A stretch of DNA of 48,146 bases from B13-G4 sp030606805 (lineage in GTDB: Bacteria; Desulfobacterota; Desulfobacteria; Desulfobacterales; ETH-SRB1), in NCBI GenBank assembly GCA_030606805.1, contig JAUWFS010000002.1:1-48146 (forward strand), read 5' to 3'. A program made the position numbers and the translations under genes. Every line of letters starts with the position of its first letter. The first letter of the stretch is position 1. Positions 38,171 to 47,057 of the stretch are shown one piece after another. The notes beneath the pieces are model-generated. The model saw only the letters and a list, made by a program, of their open reading frames with translations, was not told the DNA's origin and ran no database searches.

Positions 38171-38458
38171 ATGAAATATATAATATTAGTAGTATTCGTT
38201 GCTATTATTTTGCTTGCCATTATCATACCTCTTGAAAATCAGCGTAGGCTTAGCGATTGCCGGTTTGAGTGCAAAAATTTACAGACCAGATTGACCCGAT
38301 GCCAAGAACTTAGTGATTACGCTGAAGCCCTTGAACAATTCCTGCCATCTTTAGCATGGGCTCAAGTACGAGCATTAAATGAGGAAATTAAACAAAATCG
38401 GCGTTGGGAATACGAAAGACATGAGCAACCTTTGTTAACAGAAAAAGAAAGGAAATAA
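38171..38458 (+). CDS. Membrane-anchored protein
   Basis: 95 residues: an N-terminal transmembrane helix (IILVVFVAIILLAIIIPL) followed by a charged helical part with three Cys (DCRFECKNLQTRLTRCQEL). SD GAGG precedes the ATG. The layout resembles an i-spanin (single N-terminal helix, periplasmic coiled coil), but the genes around it are not the lysis genes. Uncertain role. Confidence 0.6.
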   Translation: MKYIILVVFVAIILLAIIIPLENQRRLSDCRFECKNLQTRLTRCQELSDYAEALEQFLPSLAWAQVRALNEEIKQNRRWEYERHEQPLLTEKERK

Positions 38459-38647
38459 ATGCCGTTATCAAACATAAATATTCCGACATATAAAGATATA
38501 GGGCTTGATGATGTAGAAATAATCATTAATAAAATTGCAGGAAGGATGAAGATTAAAATAAAGGATGACAATAAAATTATAGAAACTGAATGTCTCTTCG
38601 AGGATATTCGGCGAGCATGGAATACAGTAAAAAGTGATAAACATTAG
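38459..38647 (+). CDS. Small cytosolic-type protein
   Basis: 62 residues, alpha/beta (YKDIGLDDVEIIINKIAGRM, KIKIKDDNKIIETECLFED). The ATG follows directly on the preceding stop (TAAATG), with AAAGGAAA upstream, so it is coupled. No family recognised. Confidence 0.6.
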   Translation: MPLSNINIPTYKDIGLDDVEIIINKIAGRMKIKIKDDNKIIETECLFEDIRRAWNTVKSDKH

Positions 38648-38678
38648 TTTGCAGGGGAATTTAAAAAGGAGAAATATT

Positions 38679-39032
38679 ATGGAAAGAGAATTTGAAGTAG
38701 GGAAAGATGAGGCGTGGTTCGCCAACATCAAGCGAACCTATGATGAATTTCAACATGAAAGCTTGGAAAGTATTCGGCGGAACAGAACCATCGTGGACAA
38801 AACTTTAAGTGATGCTCAACAGCACGATAACGCAAGGCAGGACGTTGCCTTACAGGCGCTCCAAAATGCTGTAGAAACAGCTAATATGGTCGGTAAGCAA
38901 GCAGTTCGTCACAGCGATGTTGCAATTGATCGTCAGTGGAATGTAGATGAAGTGGCTCATTTAGTAGCCAAGACGCCCGTTTTTATGGATGCAATGGCTG
39001 CCGCAGTGGCAAAAGATGCAATGAAAAAATAA
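38679..39032 (+). CDS. Helical protein, last gene of plus-strand island
   Basis: 117 residues from ATG 38679 (AAAAAGGAGAAA upstream); an ATG at 38634 is in the end of the previous gene and lacks a good SD. Highly helical: GKDEAWFANIKRTYDEFQHE, VALQALQNAVETANMVGKQA, and a C-terminal AAAVAKDAMKK. Resembles small phage-encoded helical proteins of unknown function. Followed by a convergent terminator. Confidence 0.6.
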   Translation: MEREFEVGKDEAWFANIKRTYDEFQHESLESIRRNRTIVDKTLSDAQQHDNARQDVALQALQNAVETANMVGKQAVRHSDVAIDRQWNVDEVAHLVAKTPVFMDAMAAAVAKDAMKK

Positions 39033-39054
39033 ACTTAACCCTCCCCTGCAAATT

Positions 39055-39099
39055 TTAGCTGCCCTGTTACCTGGATAGGCTGGGCAATAGGGCAGTTAA
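39055..39099. terminator. Bidirectional terminator between convergent operons
   Basis: CTGCCCT (39059-39065) pairs with AGGGCAG (39089-39095), loop 23 nt, and the stem is extended by flanking TAG...TTA. A/T-rich flanks on both sides allow termination of both the plus-strand island and the leftward late operon. Confidence 0.6.
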
Positions 39100-39111
39100 T
39101 TACTCAAAACA

Positions 39112-39294
39112 TTATCCATCTTCCGGCTTTTTAAAATAAAAAACTCCAGCCATTGATGCCATACCCATAACCGCTCCGATAAGAGTGTCCTGAACTTTCT
39201 CCAGAACAAACATCCCGATACATATCGCTATTAACGGAACAAGAAACGCAACCGATCTTGTAATTACTCTGATTAATTCATGTTTATTTTCCAT
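39112..39294 (-). CDS. Small membrane protein, holin candidate
   Basis: 60 residues with two hydrophobic segments: SVAFLVPLIAICIGMFVLEK and TLIGAVMGMASMAGVFYF, short ends and a charged C-terminus (KKPEDG). Size, two membrane spans and location beside the endolysin and lipoprotein fit a holin. It is the last gene of the leftward late operon before the terminator. Confidence 0.65.
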   Translation of the reverse strand: MENKHELIRVITRSVAFLVPLIAICIGMFVLEKVQDTLIGAVMGMASMAGVFYFKKPEDG

Positions 39295-39296
39295 AA

Positions 39297-39725
39297 TTAT
39301 ACCTCATGTAATTTCGCAATCTTAATGCCAGAAATCAACCCTTCAGCAGTGGCCTGAATAAGCCGCATGTGTTCATCAGCAATCTCAATTCCAGTTTCAA
39401 TCTTTATCAGCGCCACAATATCTCGCAAATCAGCCGCTAACAAAGGATCGTCAATCTCTGCGGCAAGTACGATTACCAACCTATCAATCACAATCCTTAC
39501 AATATCTGGTTCTTCCTCAATCAAAATTGCCTTACTTAAAGCCAAAACCTCATGTGATACTTCAGGGTATTGTTTTTCTAATTCATAGCCCGCTCTTCGT
39601 CCTGCAATTTTCGCGATGATTACTTGACTTTCTGGGTCAATCTGAATTTGCGGCTGGCCCTGATCTGTGGCACAACCTACCAAAAAAAACAATCCAACTA
39701 CGAATAATACACTTAACTTTTTCAT
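39297..39725 (-). CDS. Lipoprotein
   Basis: 142 residues. Signal peptide KLSVLFVVGLFFLVGCATD with the lipobox LVGC, so Cys at about residue 18 would be acylated and the mature protein anchored to a membrane. The remainder is helical and acidic (SHEVLALSKAILIEEEPDIV). Next to the endolysin gene; may be an o-spanin-like outer-membrane component or a host-surface modifier. Start overlaps the endolysin stop (ATGA). This hints at a Gram-negative host. Confidence 0.7.
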   Translation of the reverse strand: MKKLSVLFVVGLFFLVGCATDQGQPQIQIDPESQVIIAKIAGRRAGYELEKQYPEVSHEVLALSKAILIEEEPDIVRIVIDRLVIVLAAEIDDPLLAADLRDIVALIKIETGIEIADEHMRLIQATAEGLISGIKIAKLHEV

Positions 39726-40141
39726 AATAATTCTCCTTTCATTACCTTTCTAAAAAATTTATAATCAAGTCTTACATATTTACCAGGCTCAAATGATCCC
39801 CAACGCGAATCAATTCCTTGTTTTGTGTATGGTCTGACATCAACATGAATCCCAGGAGAATTCCAGTTAGGATAAACTCCTATGCCATTAAAAGCATCAA
39901 ATCTTTCAGCGGCAAGATACATATCAATTACATGCAAGCCTTCTATATCCAAATCAGCAGCCATACAAAGTGGATGGTATCCGGGCTTTCCCTTTCGATA
40001 TCCGCTATGAATATTAATTCTCCGGCCTGTATAATCCCTCATATCTTGTAAGGTACAAATAAGGATACTTGACATCCCAGTAGCATTAAATTCTTTAGGA
40101 GAAAAGTTTGGAATATCCTGCCACATTTCATAAGTCATCAT
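39722..40141 (-). CDS. Endolysin, M15-type peptidase
   Basis: 139 residues. NIHSGYRKGKPGYHPLCMAADLDI contains the metal-binding His and Asp of the D-Ala-D-Ala carboxypeptidase/M15 fold, and GIHVDVRPYT contributes the last His. SPKEFN near the N-terminus is a common feature of the family. It would cut peptide cross-links of peptidoglycan. Note the zinc motif H(x6)D differs slightly in spacing from the textbook form; the order of residues is kept. Located in the lysis cluster. Confidence 0.85.
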   Translation of the reverse strand: MMTYEMWQDIPNFSPKEFNATGMSSILICTLQDMRDYTGRRINIHSGYRKGKPGYHPLCMAADLDIEGLHVIDMYLAAERFDAFNGIGVYPNWNSPGIHVDVRPYTKQGIDSRWGSFEPGKYVRLDYKFFRKVMKGELL

Positions 40142-40331
40142 TGTCTTTTACCTCCTTTCCAATCTCACTATAAAGCCAGGTTAAATCTTTTCCTAAGCAG
40201 GCAAGGTCATATTGAAGAATCTCAAGAGGAACCTTATCCTTGCTAAGCCCCGGATTGTAGTCTGCAAGATTATCAGCTATCATCTGGGCTTCTGTTACTA
40301 ATTGAGCTGCTTGTTCTGCTATTGCTTTCAT
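40128..40331 (-). CDS. Small helical protein in lysis cluster
   Basis: 67 residues, helical (AEQAAQLVTEAQMIADNLAD, KVPLEILQYDLACLGKDLTW). It overlaps both neighbours by a few bases. Role unknown; small genes between fibre and endolysin in phages often modulate lysis. Confidence 0.6.
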   Translation of the reverse strand: MKAIAEQAAQLVTEAQMIADNLADYNPGLSKDKVPLEILQYDLACLGKDLTWLYSEIGKEVKDNDDL

Positions 40332-40573
40332 TTTGTCTTCAGTAGATGATCAAGCAATTTTTCTTCAACTTTAGTCAAGGTATCTTTAACCGGCTTTAGC
40401 TTAACACAAATTTTCTTATCTACTTGATCAAAATCAGGGCGCTTTGTGATTTCTTCCGCAATATAGATTTTATGATCATTCAACTCTTTTCCGTGAGAAT
40501 TAATCTTTGTATATAAAGCGCCAATTGCCACAACTACAATTCCATTTGATATAATTGCTATTGTTTCAAGCAT
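40328..40573 (-). CDS. Small membrane-anchored protein in lysis cluster
   Basis: 81 residues with one N-terminal hydrophobic helix (LETIAIISNGIVVVAIGALY) and a charged helical C-terminus (LKPVKDTLTKVEEKLLDHLL). The layout fits an i-spanin or a pinholin-like protein. Start overlaps the fibre gene stop; location beside the endolysin supports a role in lysis. Confidence 0.6.
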   Translation of the reverse strand: MLETIAIISNGIVVVAIGALYTKINSHGKELNDHKIYIAEEITKRPDFDQVDKKICVKLKPVKDTLTKVEEKLLDHLLKTK

Positions 40574-41690
40574 GGCTTATCCTTTTTAATGTTTTTACCT
40601 TGATATAATCAGGCTTTGGAATTATTTTTTTAATTGGTTCAACAATATCATTTTTTCCCATAAATCTATAATCAGCTAATATTTTCTTGTCTTTTTTATC
40701 TTTAATATATTTTGGCAAACCAACTGTTACTGCTTTAGTAGGCCATGCAGGATTTGAATTTTCGTCAATCTTATAATTTTCTGTAATGACTTCGAGCAAA
40801 TCTTTATCTGATTTCATTTCATCATCAACAATAGTTTCTGATTCCATTTGCTCTATTTCTTTAAGGGATGGATTGATGACTATTATTTCGTGTTTAATTT
40901 CGTTATAATCCCCAAAGGGGTGAGGTAGAAGCAAAGGTTTGCCGCCATTTCCAAAGCAAGGATGATCGGGAGCTTGATACATAGAAGTTATTTTTTTAGT
41001 TATTTTATCTCTTAATATAAATATCCAATGAACTTCGCCGGAAGCTGTTACGTAACGTTGTTGAGCATATACTGTTCTCCCCGAATGAACCTTTATCCAT
41101 ATTCTTGTAGCATAGGAAGTTCCAATGACATTATTACCAACTGCGGAAAGATGCACTTCATCACTGGCTGAATCAGCATGACTTGATTTTATTTGGGGAT
41201 AGAAACCGTATGTCCCCCCAGGCAATGTCAACAGTACCCCCGAAGTATTTGTAGTACTTACATTTCCCATACTTGTTTTAAGCTTAGCCTGCGAAACGCT
41301 TGCATCACCAATCGCTCCGAGCCTTGCATCATTACCAGCACATGCCTTTAATGCCGTTGTACCAAGCCGTCTAAGTCCGTAAGTGCCTGCTGCGGGATCT
41401 TTAATAGCGGCGGCAATCATGGCGCCTGTTATTTCATTAGACAGGTTCGTAATCACGGGTTTATTATTTGCAAAATCCCATACACTTTGCCAGGCATTAT
41501 TAGCTTCATTTCTTAATTTCAAAATATTGGTAGTTTTATCAAACCACCACATCCCAGCAATTAAATTTGATGGTGTTGCTGCTCCAGAAAAGCCCGACTT
41601 TAATGCTGCAAAATTCTTTTCTATATTTGCCATATCTGTTTGCACCACATGGTCACTTGCAAAACAGTCATCTGTAAAATCTTGACTCAT
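40566..41690 (-). CDS. Tail fibre / tail-tip appendage protein
   Basis: 374 residues. The first 90 residues (DHVVQTDMANIEKNFAALKS, PSNLIAGMWWFDKTTNILKL) are typical of phage fibre head regions that attach to the baseplate. A Ser/Thr/Gly-rich middle with YGFYPQIKSSHADS and HSGRTVYAQQRYVTASGEVH is the beta part. The C-terminal 130 residues are polar and charged, ending KDKKDKKILADYRFMGKND, unlike a typical fibre tip, and may be a tail-assembly or chaperone segment. Follows the hub of module B. Confidence 0.7.
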   Translation of the reverse strand: MSQDFTDDCFASDHVVQTDMANIEKNFAALKSGFSGAATPSNLIAGMWWFDKTTNILKLRNEANNAWQSVWDFANNKPVITNLSNEITGAMIAAAIKDPAAGTYGLRRLGTTALKACAGNDARLGAIGDASVSQAKLKTSMGNVSTTNTSGVLLTLPGGTYGFYPQIKSSHADSASDEVHLSAVGNNVIGTSYATRIWIKVHSGRTVYAQQRYVTASGEVHWIFILRDKITKKITSMYQAPDHPCFGNGGKPLLLPHPFGDYNEIKHEIIVINPSLKEIEQMESETIVDDEMKSDKDLLEVITENYKIDENSNPAWPTKAVTVGLPKYIKDKKDKKILADYRFMGKNDIVEPIKKIIPKPDYIKVKTLKRISHA

Positions 41691-41917
41691 TATACCATCT
41701 CCTTTAAAGCCTGTTCGATTTCAGTTTTTTTAATCTGTTTCCCATCATATTCAGCTTTAATTTTAGCCGTTTTCATCTTGAGAACTTTTTTGAAATCTTC
41801 TTTGTCTCTGAATACCAGGCTCGTTGTTTGAATTATCTTTTCTCCGTCCATTACATGGATATATGCTACAAAATCCTTGCCTTGTTTTGTAATGTTGTCA
41901 AGTTTATATTTTATCAT
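41690..41917 (-). CDS. Small protein between hub and fibre
   Basis: 75 residues, beta/alpha (YKLDNITKQGKDFVAYIHVM, TTSLVFRDKEDFKKVLKM). Similar small proteins lie between hub and fibre in related phages. Stop of this gene overlaps the fibre ATG (TAATG). No function recognised. Confidence 0.55.
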   Translation of the reverse strand: MIKYKLDNITKQGKDFVAYIHVMDGEKIIQTTSLVFRDKEDFKKVLKMKTAKIKAEYDGKQIKKTEIEQALKEMV

Positions 41918-41918
41918 T

Positions 41919-44900
41919 TTAACTCCAATATGCGGCCTTAAGGTTTAATTCCTTAATATATAAATTTGCATCTGATTGTGGGTCGGTTATCTCTATTTCA
42001 ACTTGAATATATCGTGCCGTAAACTCAGGAGCAAGTATCTGAAAAAAATCTACTTCATTTGGATATATACCGGTGGCTGTACCCCATTTAATTTTTGCAG
42101 CCAAAATAGCCGCAACATCAGGAGTTGTTAATTCATACCATCTTGTATTTGCATCTATTTTATCTTCCCATTTAGTTGAACCTGAAAAGATACCTTCCCA
42201 GGATGCTGCTGAGCTGACAAAAACTGTTAAAAAATCAGCCCAAATCCGCACTGTTTTTTCAGAACCAAGATCATATTCAGGGGAGGTCCAAACTCCATTT
42301 AATAAAACATCAACAGGAATGAATCCATCTTGCAATCTTACATAATCTATATAGGTTATTCTATCATTAGTAGTTTGTCCGAGCTGCCAAAGATAAAGCA
42401 TGCCGTCAGTTGCGGCGGTTGCGCTTGTAAAAGCTTGACCTGTGGCCACTTTTTCTGCACTATGCGAGCTATCATGAAGATATATGTCCACTGTCTTGGC
42501 TGTGAAATCAATAACAAATCGCCATATTTGCCATTCTGATCCATCGCATATAACAAGATCAGTACCTATTTCGACCCAGGTATTATTATGAATAAAACAA
42601 CCCTCAGAACTAAAACTATAACCAAATACTGTAGACGCATCTGATATATAGCCAACAAAGTCATCATCATTTGCACGTGTGCCCAGAGCATTATGTTTGA
42701 CACGAATTTCAAAAGTAACTTTATCAGGCATACTTCCTATATCTCTATATCGCTGTGCCCAATTATTTGTTACTGCAGTATGAGTATGAAACTCAAAGCA
42801 TCCTGCCGGATTAACTTGAGAAACCCCATTGATATTATCATTATCGACCCAATCTGAAATATCAGCGCAATCTTCATCCAATAAATCGCCGGTCACCAAC
42901 CCATGACTGCATTTCAAACAATCGTCTCCATTATACAGTTCGTATTCTGTATTATTGTGGATTCCAATCCCATTATAGTCCCATGACCAAGTGTTTTTAT
43001 CAGTATAACCAGATGGATAGAATATTGTGCAGGTAGCTGATACAGGAGTAGCAGCATAATTACCGCTGTTATCTTTGGGCGCACACCAAAATGTAAAGGT
43101 ACCGGGTTTTACACCAGTTAATCTAAAGTTAGGAGTCTCATTAAAAGCTATAAAGATACCTCCTAACCATGCAGATCCAATTCTCAATTCATAACCGGAT
43201 ATATCAGGATTATCAACTTCATCCCCATAAACATTTACAGTATCTCCGGAAGCCACAGCCGTAATAGCAGACATGTTGGATGGTACATCTGTTTTACCAA
43301 CTATCTGTTTTGAAACAACATAAGCAGAGTCAAAGTTTTCTTTGGCTCCGAATATTGAGACAGACCTTATTTTGATATAATATGTCTCCCCTTCTTCAAC
43401 TGGGTCAAGTTGATAATCAGACGTAGCCTTTGTCATGAATTTGTAATCGCCGGAACCTATTTTAAGCCATATTTCAGCATAATCCCAAAACGGATAATCT
43501 GAGACTGAAGGCGGGTCAAAATCTATCTTCCATCTTGTAAAACTTCTATTTCTGTAATAGTATACTTCTTCTGCATGAGACACATTAATAACACCGGACA
43601 CAGCAGCCCCAGGCTTAGGTAAATCTGTAACAAATAATTCCTGAGTATCTATATCGTAATCGTCATTATAAAGATCATCATGCTCTTGTAGTAAGGCCAG
43701 GGCAACATTGCCATCTTCCTGAAGTTGTGCGGCTTCTACTCTATACATAGGTTTAACAGCATCTGTCCAGCCAGGCATCCTGTGAGTTATTTCGATCAAA
43801 TCCATTGGCTCAAGAGATATTCCTTTATTGCCTACCATCATACTTACTATATTGCCCCATCTTGCTCTTTCCAGGTAATAATAAGACATCGGGATGACTT
43901 TATCCAAAGAAGATAATCCAGACAATTCAATTGCAAGTTCTCTGTAATCTCCTTCTGTATCATAAGCATCGTCATCCTGAAATATTTTTTCATCTTGATG
44001 ATAATTCTTGTCTGCACTAATAAATGTAGCTTTGACGGCGTTGGGTCGGCTGAATAATGTTGCAGCAGGAGCGATCTCCATTGTGCTTTCTTTGCCATAT
44101 TGAATTATATCATCTTCTGTTATTTGCATACAGACAGATTCTTCCCTGGTATCTCTGAATTTTAGCTTGAACTTGCTATCAGAATATATTATTTCGCTTC
44201 GACCATTTGCAAGCAGCATGGCAATATTGTCTTCAACGCTCTGATCTCTATCTATGGACATGTTACATGTCCAACCATATGTATCATAATATGTTGCCGC
44301 ATCTCTAAAAGAAGGCAAATCTATTCTTGTTGGATCAAGCTCTTTCCCACCTCTGACACTTCTTCTTGTAAGCAGATCATAAACGCAATATGCCAGATTG
44401 TTAGTATAAGCCATAGGCATGGAATCATAGTCATTTTCAGTGGCAAAATTCTTGAGTTTAAGCCCTTCCAAAACTGTCGTTATGTTGGGAATTGATACAA
44501 ATTTATCTCTGTCATATTCAAATCGACAATAGAGATATGCTGAATATCGTCTGGGATCAGTCCAGGCTGGATAAGCTGTATGCAATGTTGCGCATACATT
44601 TTGAGTTGAAGAACCGCTGAAAAATTCATAATAAAAATTGTCTGCAAAATCCGATTCTGTATAAAGTTCATCATTGAGAAATATCTGATCAACACTGTCA
44701 ACTTGGGCTATTTGATTAACTTCGCCTTCACCCAAAGATAGAATCATATGAAGATATTTATTATCTGTGCCTGTTGTAGTTGCAAAAATCAGGTTCCCGC
44801 CGACTCTTGTTTTGCCGTATGGTAGTCGATAAACTTCCGAAGTGCTGCGAGTATTAATAAGTCTGCCCTTATCATCTAATTTTGACGATGAAGGACTTTT

Positions 44901-45014
44901 CCTATTTACTATGCTTACACTTTGTAAAAGCGCAAAAGCAGTTATCCCTATTTTTGCAAAAGCAAAAAAGCCTGCCCATCCTCCTACTGCCAGAGCTGCT
45001 CCTATTCCTGGCAT
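41919..45014 (-). CDS. Tail hub protein of module B (LamG-like lectin)
   Basis: 1031 residues, complete. Hydrophobic N-terminus (AALAVGGWAGFFAFAKIGI), then a hub core with TEVYRLPYGKTRVGGNLIFA, NNLAYCVYDLLTRR and MDLIEITHRMPGWT (shared with module A). Fibronectin-III-like segments lie at about residues 470-660 (VSDYPFWDYAEIWLKIGSGD, YYIKIRSVS), then a concanavalin/LamG-like lectin domain at about 730-870 (FEIRVKHNALGTRA, WQIWRFVIDFTAKTVDIYLH). The C-terminus is beta-rich. Start overlaps the preceding gene stop (TAATG). Closes the tail tip and binds the host surface by the lectin fold. Confidence 0.82.
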   Translation of the reverse strand: MPGIGAALAVGGWAGFFAFAKIGITAFALLQSVSIVNRKSPSSSKLDDKGRLINTRSTSEVYRLPYGKTRVGGNLIFATTTGTDNKYLHMILSLGEGEVNQIAQVDSVDQIFLNDELYTESDFADNFYYEFFSGSSTQNVCATLHTAYPAWTDPRRYSAYLYCRFEYDRDKFVSIPNITTVLEGLKLKNFATENDYDSMPMAYTNNLAYCVYDLLTRRSVRGGKELDPTRIDLPSFRDAATYYDTYGWTCNMSIDRDQSVEDNIAMLLANGRSEIIYSDSKFKLKFRDTREESVCMQITEDDIIQYGKESTMEIAPAATLFSRPNAVKATFISADKNYHQDEKIFQDDDAYDTEGDYRELAIELSGLSSLDKVIPMSYYYLERARWGNIVSMMVGNKGISLEPMDLIEITHRMPGWTDAVKPMYRVEAAQLQEDGNVALALLQEHDDLYNDDYDIDTQELFVTDLPKPGAAVSGVINVSHAEEVYYYRNRSFTRWKIDFDPPSVSDYPFWDYAEIWLKIGSGDYKFMTKATSDYQLDPVEEGETYYIKIRSVSIFGAKENFDSAYVVSKQIVGKTDVPSNMSAITAVASGDTVNVYGDEVDNPDISGYELRIGSAWLGGIFIAFNETPNFRLTGVKPGTFTFWCAPKDNSGNYAATPVSATCTIFYPSGYTDKNTWSWDYNGIGIHNNTEYELYNGDDCLKCSHGLVTGDLLDEDCADISDWVDNDNINGVSQVNPAGCFEFHTHTAVTNNWAQRYRDIGSMPDKVTFEIRVKHNALGTRANDDDFVGYISDASTVFGYSFSSEGCFIHNNTWVEIGTDLVICDGSEWQIWRFVIDFTAKTVDIYLHDSSHSAEKVATGQAFTSATAATDGMLYLWQLGQTTNDRITYIDYVRLQDGFIPVDVLLNGVWTSPEYDLGSEKTVRIWADFLTVFVSSAASWEGIFSGSTKWEDKIDANTRWYELTTPDVAAILAAKIKWGTATGIYPNEVDFFQILAPEFTARYIQVEIEITDPQSDANLYIKELNLKAAYWS

Positions 45015-45439
45015 TAAATCAACCTCCGTGCCATTATAACTTGAAATCTATTTCCAAGAGGCGATACTATAACTCCTTGTTCTCTTGTTGATACCATTAT
45101 ATTATTATTCCCCACATAGATTGATGGAAATTTTGAATCTTTATATTCTATTACTATTATATCCCCCGGTTTTAGAAACTTAAGATCAACACCTTTTCCG
45201 GTTTTTTTCAATACTTCAATCATATCCTTGATTGCTTGATCGGGATTTATTTCCCAGTAAGGCATATAATTATTCATATTATGCCCATTATATTCAGTCT
45301 CAAAAGTGGTTAAGATAAACCCCGCATCTCTATAGATATTGTATATCAATTGTAAACAGGTACATTCGTCAAATGGTTGTCCCAGATATTTCCTCGTTAT
45401 TTGCCCGAAGCCTTTTATTTGTTTGTTGTCCGTCCCCAA
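45014..45439 (-). CDS. NlpC/P60-like tail-tip protein
   Basis: 141 residues. GQPFDECTCLQLIYNIYRDA corresponds to the Cys-containing motif of NlpC/P60 hydrolases (usually D-C-S-x-L), and LKFLKPGDIIVIEY to the following strand. However the expected His motif (H-V-G-I-Y) reads FPSIYVGNNNIMVST here, so the catalytic His appears to be lost. In phages such proteins form the tail-tip peptidase that helps cross the cell wall. This copy may be a structural relic. Overlaps the next gene by TAATG. Confidence 0.6.
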   Translation of the reverse strand: MGTDNKQIKGFGQITRKYLGQPFDECTCLQLIYNIYRDAGFILTTFETEYNGHNMNNYMPYWEINPDQAIKDMIEVLKKTGKGVDLKFLKPGDIIVIEYKDSKFPSIYVGNNNIMVSTREQGVIVSPLGNRFQVIMARRLI

Positions 45440-46470
45440 TATATTTCCTTTTCCATCAAATCAGGCAGCCATCTATCTCCGCCAAAATTATCTGTATTGC
45501 TTAATGCTGTACATCTGGCATATCCCTGATCACACCATGTTTCAGCTCCTGAATATCCACATTCGGTGCCTTTAAAAGCCCATCTACAAGAAGATTGATG
45601 TTTCCGTAATGTTTTTTTATTCCAAAATATAAACTCGTTAACTAAAGTTATTGACGCTTTAAGCTCACTTAATTTCCATGTAGACACAAGTCCTCTAAAT
45701 AATTCAATAGGCTGATCTATAATGACATTGTTACTATCAAAAAACCCAATCCATAAAATGCCCCATTTATTCATAATATTTTCATTCAGGAACACCGCCG
45801 ACATTTGCAAATCAACATTCTGAATGTTGATCATAACCTTGTCTACAGAAGACTTAGCACTGTAATTAATAGTTGAAATATCAAACGGCATTGTCTCAAA
45901 CTTATTGATATTCTTAACAACATAAATATAATCTATTTCAAAATCATCATCTACCCCGGTACCAAAATCAAATCGCAATTCTGTAATTGTGTTATTTATC
46001 CAATCATCACCACCGGCAGTCAAATCGCTCATATCAAGCGTTATAATCTGATATTCGGAAAAATCAGACGGTTGCGAAAAAGCTTTATAGTATGATGCAG
46101 AGCTACCATGTCCGCTTGTTGAGTAAAGCAATTTGCCATCCCAGGTTGCCCCCGCTATTCGTTTTATCCGGATTTGGACTTTGTAATAATCTCCTCCGCT
46201 AAAAGAGACGGCTTTTATTAATATGGGATCAACGGCAGTGGCTTCTATTGTAATCGAATTAGAATTTTCTGTAATGGTGAGATTATTTCCCGTAAAGCTA
46301 TGTGCTGTGCTTTTAAAATTCCAGAATTCATAAATTTCAGTACTTATCCACAAATCAATATCACAATCCGTATAACGCAAAATCGTGTTTAATTGCAATT
46401 CAAGGAACCAAAACATTTTCCCTTGTTCTGCGGCCATTGCGGCTTCAATAAATAATGATAAATCTCTCAT
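45415..46470 (-). CDS. DUF2163-like tail-tip protein with inserted jelly-roll domain
   Basis: 351 residues. N-terminal part (MAAEQGKMFWFLELQLNTIL, YTDCDIDLW) and the later DISTINYSAKSSVDKVMINI and FRGLVSTWKLSELKASI fit DUF2163. The C-terminus has SCRWAFKGTECGYSG, CDQGYARCTALSNTDNFGGD with paired Cys, as in the BR0599-type domain. Between about residues 50 and 195 is an inserted jelly-roll domain (FTGNNLTITENSNSITIEAT, YYKVQIRIKRIAG, DFEIDYIYV) of carbohydrate-binding type. Together with the hub it may bind surface sugars. The module A counterpart lacks this insert. Confidence 0.7.
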   Translation of the reverse strand: MRDLSLFIEAAMAAEQGKMFWFLELQLNTILRYTDCDIDLWISTEIYEFWNFKSTAHSFTGNNLTITENSNSITIEATAVDPILIKAVSFSGGDYYKVQIRIKRIAGATWDGKLLYSTSGHGSSASYYKAFSQPSDFSEYQIITLDMSDLTAGGDDWINNTITELRFDFGTGVDDDFEIDYIYVVKNINKFETMPFDISTINYSAKSSVDKVMINIQNVDLQMSAVFLNENIMNKWGILWIGFFDSNNVIIDQPIELFRGLVSTWKLSELKASITLVNEFIFWNKKTLRKHQSSCRWAFKGTECGYSGAETWCDQGYARCTALSNTDNFGGDRWLPDLMEKEIYWGRTTNK

Positions 46471-47057
46471 GCCGATGCCAATCCTTTAAGTTTTATACCA
46501 TATACATAAAGATTATAGATAAATACTCCTCTTGGCAATTTATCTTCTAAAAATCTTACTCTCATTCTTAAATATCCTGTAAAGTCTATTGTAATAATTT
46601 TCCCTGTAGCAGGAGCTGCGACATCAAACTGAACTCTATCACTACTTGATGATCCTCCTCCGGTAAGAAAAGAAACATCGGAAGTTACATCAACACCATC
46701 TGAATAAACTGTTCTTGAAGACGTACTTCTTCCCGGAATATCAAATATAGTTGTAGAACCGTCTCCTGTCCCGCAATATTCTCCTACATGATTAAAAGAA
46801 TGTCCTAACAACAAAGCCAAATCATAAATATAAAAAGCTTCATAAGCACCTGATCTTGCTATATAAAATTCCCATAATGTTTTTGCTTCTGCAACTGATA
46901 TATTATCATATTTTACTGTAACATTATATTTTGGGTATAATGATTTCTTTCTTCTTTGTTCTCCCCTTCCATCAAAACCACTGATTAAAGTGTTAAATTC
47001 GGGTTCAACAACTAATGGATATCGTGGAGATGGACTTGATTCTGGAAAAGTAGCCAT
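46467..47057 (-). CDS. DUF2460 tail protein (module B)
   Basis: 196 residues. N-terminal FPESSPSPRYPLVVEPEFNT, GFDGRGEQRRKKS and AKTLWEFYIARSGAYEAFYI follow the DUF2460 pattern. A short loop GTGDGSTTIFDIPG resembles the C-terminal part of the family. Proteins of this type connect the tape measure end to the tip. Takes the place of the 118-residue protein of module A. Overlaps the next gene start (ATGA), and its own ATG directly follows the tape measure stop. Confidence 0.75.
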   Translation of the reverse strand: MATFPESSPSPRYPLVVEPEFNTLISGFDGRGEQRRKKSLYPKYNVTVKYDNISVAEAKTLWEFYIARSGAYEAFYIYDLALLLGHSFNHVGEYCGTGDGSTTIFDIPGRSTSSRTVYSDGVDVTSDVSFLTGGGSSSSDRVQFDVAAPATGKIITIDFTGYLRMRVRFLEDKLPRGVFIYNLYVYGIKLKGLASA

